DNA of 64,000 nt from the NCBI RefSeq assembly GCF_902859745.1, contig NZ_CADIJW010000001.1, positions 186,001-250,000 on the forward strand, in the 5' to 3' direction. The translations under genes and the position numbers were made by a program. This DNA is from Achromobacter dolens. Lineage in GTDB: Bacteria > Pseudomonadota > Gammaproteobacteria > Burkholderiales > Burkholderiaceae_B. Positions within the stretch are counted from its first letter, which is position 1. The number at the start of each line of letters is the position of its first letter. Under the pieces are notes generated by a model. It ran no database searches and was not told where the DNA came from. It saw only the letters and a program-made list of their open reading frames with translations. Shown here piece by piece: positions 58,072 to 64,000 of the stretch.

Positions 58072-59309
58072 GCGCGCATGACGCACATCCAGCCAGGGAC
58101 GAACCGGCGCTGCCGCTGACAGGCGTGCGGGTGGTCGAATTCACCCACATGGTGATGGGTCCCACCTGCGGCATGATGCTGGCCGACCTGGGTGCCGAGG
58201 TCATCAAGATCGAGCCGGTGCAGGGCGACAACACGCGCCGCCTGAAAGGCTCGGGCGCGGGTTTCTTCACCATGTTCAACCGCAACAAGAAGAGCCTGCC
58301 AGTCAATCTGCAGGATCCGCGCGGTATCGAACTGGTGCTCAAGCTGATCGCCACCGCCGACATCGTCAGCGAGAACTTCAAGGCCGGCACCATGGCCCGG
58401 CTGGGGCTGGACTACGCCACGCTGTCGAAGCTGAACGAGCGCCTGATCTACGTCTCGCACAAGGGCTTCCTGCCCGGTCCCTACCAGCACCGCACCGCGC
58501 TCGACGAGGTGGTGCAGATGATGGGCGGCCTGGCCTACATGACCGGCCCCGAAGGACGCCCCTTGCGGGCGGGCGCGGCCGTCAACGACATCATGGGCGG
58601 CATGTTCGGCGCCATGGGCGCCATGGCCGCGCTGCTCGAGCGCCAGCGCACCGGCCGCGGCCAGGAAGTGCAGAGCGCGCTGTTCGAGAACAACGTGTTC
58701 CTGGTCGGCCACCACATGATGCAGTACGCCGTCACCGGCAAGCCGGCCGCGCCCATGCCCAGCCGCATCTCCGCGTGGGCGGTGTACGACGTCTTCACCG
58801 TCAAGGACGGCGAGCAGATCTTCCTGGCCGTGGTGTCCGATACCCAGTGGAAACTGTTCTGCGACGCCTTCGGCTTTGCCGACCTGGCCGCCGACGCGCG
58901 CCTGGCGGGCAACAACGACCGGGTCGAGGCCCGCGCCTGGCTCATGCCGATCCTGCGCGAACGCCTGGCGTCCGAGCCGGCCGCCGCCATCGCCGCCCGC
59001 TTCGAGGCGCACGGCCTGCCTTACGCGCCCATCGCCAAGCCGCAGGACCTGTTCGACGATCCGCACCTGGCCGCCACCGGCGGCCTGGCCGAGATCGCCC
59101 TGCCGCAAGACGGTGCGGGCAGCGGTGCGGGCAACGCGCATGCCAAGGTGCCGCTGCTGCCCATCACGCTGGGCGGCCGCCGCCCCGGCGTACGTATCGA
59201 TCCCCCGGCATTGGGCGCGCATGGCGCCCAATTGCTGGAAACCCTGGGGCTGAGCGCGACGCAGATCGCGGCCCTGACCGAAGCGGGCGTCGTCGGGCCC
59301 GTGAACTGA
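58068..59309 (+). CDS. CaiB/BaiF-family (class III) CoA-transferase
   Basis: A 413-residue class III CoA-transferase, which moves CoA between carboxylic acids through an aspartyl thioester. The catalytic aspartate is D174 in AGAAVNDIMGGMFG. The N-terminal VRVVEFTHMVMGPTCGMMLADLGAEVIKIE (split; ~17-46) and the GDNTRRL motif are typical. ATGA overlap with mvaB indicates translational coupling, so it most likely makes the CoA ester that the lyase then cleaves. Formyl-CoA transferase is less likely given this context. Confidence 0.9.
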   Translation: MSAHDAHPARDEPALPLTGVRVVEFTHMVMGPTCGMMLADLGAEVIKIEPVQGDNTRRLKGSGAGFFTMFNRNKKSLPVNLQDPRGIELVLKLIATADIVSENFKAGTMARLGLDYATLSKLNERLIYVSHKGFLPGPYQHRTALDEVVQMMGGLAYMTGPEGRPLRAGAAVNDIMGGMFGAMGAMAALLERQRTGRGQEVQSALFENNVFLVGHHMMQYAVTGKPAAPMPSRISAWAVYDVFTVKDGEQIFLAVVSDTQWKLFCDAFGFADLAADARLAGNNDRVEARAWLMPILRERLASEPAAAIAARFEAHGLPYAPIAKPQDLFDDPHLAATGGLAEIALPQDGAGSGAGNAHAKVPLLPITLGGRRPGVRIDPPALGAHGAQLLETLGLSATQIAALTEAGVVGPVN

Positions 59310-59359
59310 CCCGGCCGGCCCCGGCCGTTCCGCTACGCATTCCATCTGGAGACAACCTC

Positions 59360-60352
59360 ATGCAAGTCCTTTCGCGCCTCATGCCGCGCCGCCTGGCCGC
59401 GGCCGCGATCGCCGTCGCCACCCTGGCCGGCGCCGCGCCCGCCATCGCCGCCTATCCTGAACGCCCCATCAACCTGGTCGTGCCGATGCCGCCGGGCGGC
59501 GGCACCGACGTCGTCAGCCGCCTGCTGGCCGAGCGCCTGGGCGTGGCCACCGGCTGGAACCTGGTGGTGCAGAACAAGCCCGGCGCCACCGGCAATATCG
59601 GCATGGACTACGTGGCCCGCGCCCAGCCCGACGGCTACACCGTCGGCATGGGCCAGGCCGCCAACCTCGCGATCAACCCTGCGCTGTACCCGAAGATGCC
59701 CTTCGACCCGAAGAAGGACTTCACCCTGGTCGGCCTGGTGGCGGCCCAGCCGGTGGTCCTGGTGGTGCGCGCCGACTCGCCCTACAAGACCCTGGCCGAC
59801 CTCGTCGATGACGCCAGGAAAAAACCCGCCGCCTCGCTGCGTCTGGCCTCCGCCGGCAACGGCACCATCGGCCACATGTCCGGCGTCATGCTCGCGCGTC
59901 GCGCCGGCGTCGAGTTCCTGCACGTCCCCTACAAGGGCGCCGGCCCCGCCGTCACCGACCTGGTCGGCGGCCAGACCGACCTCTACTTCATCACCCCGCA
60001 GACCGCCTTCCCCCTGCTCGCCGCCAACAAGCTGCGCGCCTTGGCCGTCACCTCCAATGCCCGCCTGGCCGCCTTGCCCGACGTCCCCACCGTGGCCGAA
60101 TCCGGCTACCCCGGCTTCGAAGCTTCCGCCTGGACCGGCCTGGTCGGCCCCGCCGGCATGTCCGCCGACATGGTCAACCAGCTCAACGCCCGCATGCAGG
60201 CCGTCCTCAAGGAACCCGCCGTCATCAAGCGCCTGGAAGACGAAGGCAGCCAACCCCTGGGCGGCACCCCCGCCGACTTCGAGGCCTACATGAAAAGCGA
60301 AACCGCCAAGTGGGCCGACGTAGTAAAGGCCGCCAACATCAAACTGGACTGA
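59360..60352 (+). CDS. Bug-family (TctC-type) periplasmic binding protein
   Basis: A 330-residue periplasmic receptor of the Bug family, greatly expanded in Bordetella and relatives. A signal peptide (cleavage after AIA, ~30) precedes AYPERPINLVVPMPPGGGTD, a family hallmark, then NKPGATGNIGMDYVARAQPDGYT (split; ~75-97) and HVPYKGAGPAVTDLVGGQ (~195-212). Bug proteins bind carboxylates such as citrate, glutamate or aromatic acids and feed TTT transporters or sensing systems. Being last in the operon with an HMG-CoA lyase and CoA-transferase, its ligand is probably the acid they degrade. No TTT membrane subunits are nearby. Confidence 0.9.
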   Translation: MQVLSRLMPRRLAAAAIAVATLAGAAPAIAAYPERPINLVVPMPPGGGTDVVSRLLAERLGVATGWNLVVQNKPGATGNIGMDYVARAQPDGYTVGMGQAANLAINPALYPKMPFDPKKDFTLVGLVAAQPVVLVVRADSPYKTLADLVDDARKKPAASLRLASAGNGTIGHMSGVMLARRAGVEFLHVPYKGAGPAVTDLVGGQTDLYFITPQTAFPLLAANKLRALAVTSNARLAALPDVPTVAESGYPGFEASAWTGLVGPAGMSADMVNQLNARMQAVLKEPAVIKRLEDEGSQPLGGTPADFEAYMKSETAKWADVVKAANIKLD

Positions 60353-60404
60353 AAGAGGGCGGGGGGCGTCCCCGCCCCCAAGCAACCACCACGCCCCCCT
60401 CCGC

Positions 60405-60500
60405 GCAGCGCCCATCGCCCCGACGCCAGACCCCACGTATGCCAAAACCGGCCGCCCGCGCGGCCGATTTTGGCGGGCCCCGCAACCCTCTCCAGAACCC
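60405..60500 (-). repeat. Composite structured repeat, copy C (hairpin domain only)
   Basis: Lies in the 282-bp gap between the Bug gene and glnS. It contains the terminal hairpin of the composite repeat (60441-60474): outer arms GCCAAAA/TTTTGGC around the same core GGCCGC-CCGC-GCGGCC as copy A. Conserved flanks are CCCCGCAA on one side and CGACGC(C/A)AGA with CGTA on the other. The 33-bp arm part is missing. Like copies A and B it reads in sense with the gene whose 3' end it follows (glnS). Confidence 0.75.
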
Positions 60501-60576
60501 CAAGGTCCAGCAGCACTCCATGTCTCCACACCGGTAGCGCCTCGCGCGGCCTACGAAGAACCCTCCCAACTGGCCA

Positions 60577-60604
60577 TAAAAAAAGCGCCCGAAGGCGCTT
60601 CTTT
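60577..60604 (-). terminator. Intrinsic terminator of glnS
   Basis: On the minus strand AAGCGCC-TTCG-GGCGCTT followed by T7 (plus-strand positions 60577-60600), beginning 31 bp after the glnS stop. The 4-base loop is the stabilising UUCG type. Confidence 0.9.
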
Positions 60605-60634
60605 CAATGCACAACGCCAAAAGGCAAATCCCGT

Positions 60635-62401
60635 TCACCCCTGCGCCCAAGAATCCCGCAACGTCACCACCCGATTCAGCACCGGCTTCTCCACCGTCGA
60701 CTCCTTCAAGTCAGCCGTGAAATAGCCCAGCCGCTCGAACTGCCACGTCGCCCCCGGCGTCGCCACCGTGCCCGGCTCCAGCCACGCCGTCACCGTCTCC
60801 TTCGAATTCGGATTCAGGCAGGCCAGGAAATCCTTGTCGCCGCCGTCCGGCCGCGGATCCGCGAACAGGCGGTCGTACAGGTGGATCTGCGCCGGCACCG
60901 CATGCGCCGCGCTGACCCAGGTGATATTGCCCTTGACCTTGACGCTGTCCGCCCCCGGCGTGCCGCTGCGCGTCTCCGGCAGGTACTCGGCCTGCACCTC
61001 GACCACTTCGCCGGCCTCGTTCTTGGTGAAGCCCGTGCAGCGCACCACATAGCCATACTTCAGGCGCACGAGGTTGCCCGGGAACAGGCGGAAATACTTC
61101 TTCGGCGCTTCCTCGCGGAAGTCATCGCGCTCGATCCACAGTTCGCGCGACAGGGGGAACTCGCGCAGTCCGGCCTCCGGATCGTGCGGATTGCGCGGCG
61201 CCGTGCAGATCTCGGTCTGGCCTTCCGGGTAATTGGTGATGACCAGCTTGAGCGGATCCAGCACCGCCACCGAGCGCGGCGCGATCGGGTCCAGGTCGTC
61301 GCGCACGGCCTGCTCCAGCAGGCTGTAGTCGATGCGCGAATCCGACTTCGACACTGCCGTGCGGTCGCAGAACAGGCGGATCGAGGCCGGCGTGTAGCCG
61401 CGGCGGCGCAGGCCGAAAATGGTCGGCATGCGGGGATCGTCCCAGCCATCCACGTGGCCTTCGCGCACCAGTTGCAGCAGCTTGCGCTTGCTGGTGACCA
61501 CGTAGCTCAGGTTCAGGCGGGAGAACTCATATTGGTGCGGCAGCGGCCGGGCCAGCTTGCCCAGTTCGGCCAGGCGTTCCAGGATCCAGTCATAGAACGG
61601 GCGCTGGTCCTCGAACTCCAGCGTGCAGACGCTATGGGTGATGCCTTCCAGCGCGTCCTCCACCGGATGCGCCCAACTGTACATCGGGTAGATGCACCAC
61701 TGGTTGCCCGTGCGGTGGTGAGTGGCGTGGCGCACGCGGTACATGACCGGGTCGCGCAGGTTGATGTTGGGCGACGCCATGTTGATCTTGGCGCGCAGCA
61801 CCAGGCTTCCGTCCGGATGCTTGCCGTCGCGCATCTCGCGCAGCAGCGTGATCGACTCGGCGGCCGGGCGGTTGCGCCAGGGCGAGTCGACGCCGGGTTC
61901 GGTCAGGGTGCCGCGGTTGGCCCGGATCTCGTCGGGGCTCTGTTCATCGACGTAGGCGTGGCCGGCCTCGACCAGCGCCTCGGCGAACTCATACATATAG
62001 CCGAAGTAGTCGCTGGCGAAATACAGGTTGTCGCGGCCGTCGGCCTTCCAGTCGAAGCCCAGCCAGTGCACGGCCTCGATGATGGCGTCGACGTACTCCT
62101 GGTCTTCCTTCTCGGGGTTGGTGTCGTCAAAGCGCAGGTGACAGACGCCGCCGAAGTCGCGGGCGAGGCCGAAGTTCACGCAGATGCTCTTGGCGTGGCC
62201 GATGTGCAGATAGCCGTTCGGCTCCGGCGGAAAACGGGTGCGGATCTTCGCCGGATCGGGTTCGCCCTGCTGCTGCACGGAGGCCGGCCCAGGCTTGCCC
62301 GCCCAACGCTTGCCCTGGAAGCGGTTGGCTTGCAGGTCGTCTTCGACGATGTTGAGCAGGAAATTGGATGCGGCGGGGGTCGGCGTCGTGGCGGAGGTCA
62401 T
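60635..62401 (-). CDS. glnS: Glutaminyl-tRNA synthetase
   Basis: A class I aminoacyl-tRNA synthetase of 588 residues that charges tRNA-Gln. The HIGH motif is PNGYLHIGHAKS (~60-71), and the KMSKS counterpart is VVTSKRKL (~300), with Thr where E. coli has Met. The GlnRS-specific anticodon-binding beta-barrels occupy ~350-580 (CTGFTKNEAGEVVEV). ATG 62401 (MTSATTPTP) is preferred; a start at 62482 would add 27 residues without similarity. Typical length for E. coli is 554. It is divergent from the cytochrome bd-like operon across 136 bp and has its own terminator. Confidence 0.95.
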   Translation of the reverse strand: MTSATTPTPAASNFLLNIVEDDLQANRFQGKRWAGKPGPASVQQQGEPDPAKIRTRFPPEPNGYLHIGHAKSICVNFGLARDFGGVCHLRFDDTNPEKEDQEYVDAIIEAVHWLGFDWKADGRDNLYFASDYFGYMYEFAEALVEAGHAYVDEQSPDEIRANRGTLTEPGVDSPWRNRPAAESITLLREMRDGKHPDGSLVLRAKINMASPNINLRDPVMYRVRHATHHRTGNQWCIYPMYSWAHPVEDALEGITHSVCTLEFEDQRPFYDWILERLAELGKLARPLPHQYEFSRLNLSYVVTSKRKLLQLVREGHVDGWDDPRMPTIFGLRRRGYTPASIRLFCDRTAVSKSDSRIDYSLLEQAVRDDLDPIAPRSVAVLDPLKLVITNYPEGQTEICTAPRNPHDPEAGLREFPLSRELWIERDDFREEAPKKYFRLFPGNLVRLKYGYVVRCTGFTKNEAGEVVEVQAEYLPETRSGTPGADSVKVKGNITWVSAAHAVPAQIHLYDRLFADPRPDGGDKDFLACLNPNSKETVTAWLEPGTVATPGATWQFERLGYFTADLKESTVEKPVLNRVVTLRDSWAQG

Positions 62402-62537
62402 TCTTGAAAGAATAGGAAAAAGCAGCGACAAAGCGTCAATTTTGCCACGTTCCCGGGACAAGCCATTTTTGGCTCGCTGCAAGCGGTTTCAAACTGGCCC
62501 CCATTGTCGTGTAACTGGCTCTACACTACGGGCCATC

Positions 62538-63881
62538 ATGGATATCTCCACCCTTTCCCTGGCCCGCGCGCAATTCGTGGCCAGCCTGAGCTTCCTGGCG
62601 CTGTTCCTGGCCGTGGCCCTGGCGCTTGCGTGGGTCCTGCTGTTTTTCAAGATACGCGCCCGCGTCTCGGGGCAGGGCGGCTGGACCGCCGCCTACCGCT
62701 TCTGGGTGCGCATTTTCGCCCTGTCCTTCGTGCTGACACTGGCCGCCTGCGTGCCCGTGCTGATCCAGCTCGGCAGCCTGTGGGCCGGCCTGATGGACAA
62801 GATCGGCAACGTCGCCGGTCCGCTGCTGGGCTACGGCATCCTGTCGGTCTTCATCCTCAAGTCGTGTTTCCTGGGCGTCATGCTGTTCGGCCAGCGCCGC
62901 GTGTCCGACGGCGCCCACACCCTGGCGGTGCTGATGGTGGCCGTGGGGCAACTGGTGGCGCTGTTCTGGGTGCTGGCGCTGCAATCGTGGATGCAGACGC
63001 CGGACGGCGCCGTGCTGGTCGATGGCCGCTACCAGGTCTACGACTGGGTGGCGGTGGTGCTGAACCCCTCGGTCGGCTGGCGCATGGCCGTGGTGGTGGT
63101 GGGCTCGGCCCTGGCGGCCGCCTTCCTGATGATGGGCGTGACCGCTCTGCAGGCCCTGCGCCGTCCGCTGGACGACGGCGAGCGCTGCACCTTCAAGACC
63201 GGCTTGGCGATCGCCGCGCTGGCTTCCGTGCTGCAATTGCCGGTGGCCTCGGGCGCCGGCCAGATGGTGGCGCAGTACCAGCCCGCCAAGGCCGCCGCCG
63301 CCGCCGGCTACTGGGAAAGCGGCGCCGAGCCGCGCCTGGTGCTGTTCGGCTGGCCGGACGCCCGCAACCATGTCAACGTGGCCGACTGGACCTGGAACAA
63401 CGCTGGCGGCATGTGGTTGCACCGCAATGAAGACGGCACCTACCAGGGGCTGGACAAGTATTCCGGCATGCTGCCGCCGGTGGCGCTTACCTTCTGGTCG
63501 CTACGGGTGGCCGCGGGGCTGGGCCTGCTGATGCTGGCGGTGTCATGGGTCACGCTTCTGTTGACCTGGCGCCGCGGCATGGATGTCGCGGTGGTCCCGC
63601 AATGGTGGCAGCGCGTGCTGTGCGGCATGATGTTTTCCGGCGGTATCGCCGTCGTGGCCGCCTGGTGGGTGTCCATCATCGGCCTGCAGCCCTTCGCGGT
63701 CAACGGCACGATCACCCAGACCGAGGTGCTGGGCCCCATGTCTTCCAGCACCGTGCTGTACGGCCTGGTCGGGTACGGCCTTCTGTACGCGTTGCTGCTG
63801 GCCGCCTTCGCCGGCATGCTGTTCCACGCGGCGCGCTACGGCGTGGTGCCGGTGCGCAAACTGGGCGGGGGAACGCCATGA
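62538..63881 (+). CDS. CydA-like protein lacking the haem ligands (cytochrome bd subunit I homologue)
   Basis: A 447-residue membrane protein with about nine helices that aligns end to end with cytochrome bd subunit I (E. coli CydA, 522). Anchors are LARAQF (~8-13), LQSWMQTPDG (~148-157), VLNP (174-177), WESGAEPRLVLFGWPD (~259-274) and GLQPFAV (~382-388). Yet the residues that match the haem ligands of E. coli CydA are all changed. H19 becomes L20, H186 becomes V185, M393 becomes A325 and E445 becomes I380. Proton-path E99 and E107 become Tyr/Gly and K108, and quinol-site E257 becomes Ala. It may bind no haem, or bind it differently. The frame is intact, GC-rich and overlaps a cydB-like gene by 4 bp, so it is not a decayed relic. 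ATG 62538 matches the family start. Confidence 0.8.
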   Translation: MDISTLSLARAQFVASLSFLALFLAVALALAWVLLFFKIRARVSGQGGWTAAYRFWVRIFALSFVLTLAACVPVLIQLGSLWAGLMDKIGNVAGPLLGYGILSVFILKSCFLGVMLFGQRRVSDGAHTLAVLMVAVGQLVALFWVLALQSWMQTPDGAVLVDGRYQVYDWVAVVLNPSVGWRMAVVVVGSALAAAFLMMGVTALQALRRPLDDGERCTFKTGLAIAALASVLQLPVASGAGQMVAQYQPAKAAAAAGYWESGAEPRLVLFGWPDARNHVNVADWTWNNAGGMWLHRNEDGTYQGLDKYSGMLPPVALTFWSLRVAAGLGLLMLAVSWVTLLLTWRRGMDVAVVPQWWQRVLCGMMFSGGIAVVAAWWVSIIGLQPFAVNGTITQTEVLGPMSSSTVLYGLVGYGLLYALLLAAFAGMLFHAARYGVVPVRKLGGGTP

Positions 63882-64000
63882 TCGCCATGCTCGCCGCCTC
63901 GCAGGGGCTCAGCCCCGATGATCCTTCCTTCTGGATGCCGTTGGCGTTCATGGGCCTGCTGTTCGTGGTGGTCGCCGCCGGCGTGGTGCTGGATGGCTTC
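63878..64000 (+). CDS. CydB-like protein (cytochrome bd subunit II homologue), partial
   Basis: The first 41 codons of a gene cut by the window edge. ATG 63878 overlaps the stop of the CydA-like gene (ATGA). The visible stretch SFWMPLAFMGLLFVVVAAGV ends in LDGF, which matches the first helix of CydB, where (T/L)DGFDLG is conserved. This pairs with subunit I as in genuine bd oxidases. The rest, and any CydX-like or assembly gene, lie beyond the window. Confidence 0.75.
   Translation, partial: MIAMLAASQGLSPDDPSFWMPLAFMGLLFVVVAAGVVLDGF

Overview
The window is high-GC DNA (by eye about two thirds G+C) whose gene content fits the beta-proteobacterial family Alcaligenaceae, most likely Achromobacter or Bordetella. 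The pointers are a tandem double-length UvrA, a Bug-family solute receptor beside a CaiB/BaiF CoA-transferase, a LivM-LivG fusion, a NahR-like LysR regulator with NagGH-like oxygenase genes, and family-type intergenic repeats. The genus call is inference. I saw no rRNA, tRNA, CRISPR array, transposase or phage gene.

Layout. 1-5071: tail of an AT-richer unknown gene, then a four-gene MacAB/TolC-like export operon. 5120-9232: tcdA, then a Rieske oxygenase operon (ferredoxin, beta, alpha) divergent from a NahR-like regulator. 9267-16880: a minus-strand run uvrA(tandem)-pabB-pabC. 17124-19488: IclR regulator, KDPG aldolase and KDG kinase. 19613-22518: a 42-residue basic protein, a long structured repeat, a LysR regulator and a lone glycosyltransferase. 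22556-27417: a Liv-type ABC importer. 27581-40692: a catabolic cluster ending in a divergent MarR regulator. 40932-46595: a five-gene peptide-type ABC importer. 47090-53903: mixed accessory and housekeeping genes (AraC regulator, EamA exporter, AAC(3)-like acetyltransferase, EttA, VapBC, isochorismatase-like hydrolase, small lipoprotein). 54037-56219: minE, minD, minC. 56310-60352: IclR regulator divergent from an HMG-CoA lyase / CoA-transferase / Bug receptor operon. 60635-64000: glnS, then a cytochrome bd-like operon running off the edge.

How the genes work together. The 27581-40692 cluster reads as a route from an indole-3-acetate-like acid to anthranilate. A two-component Rieske dioxygenase would hydroxylate the ring, an AMP-forming ligase would add CoA, and a thiolase-fold protein without the thiolase cysteine, coupled to a DUF35 protein, would act as a retro-aldolase releasing acetyl-CoA and isatin. 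An isatin-hydrolase-family cyclase and an indolepyruvate-oxidoreductase-type enzyme would finish the route. The pathway assignment is inference; the residues behind it are visible.

Other standouts are a 288-bp intergenic element in two equal-length copies, each with 33-bp inverted arms that differ in sequence between copies but stay self-complementary, plus a third partial copy; and a CydA-like protein in which the residues aligning with the haem ligands and proton-path glutamates of E. coli CydA are all replaced.
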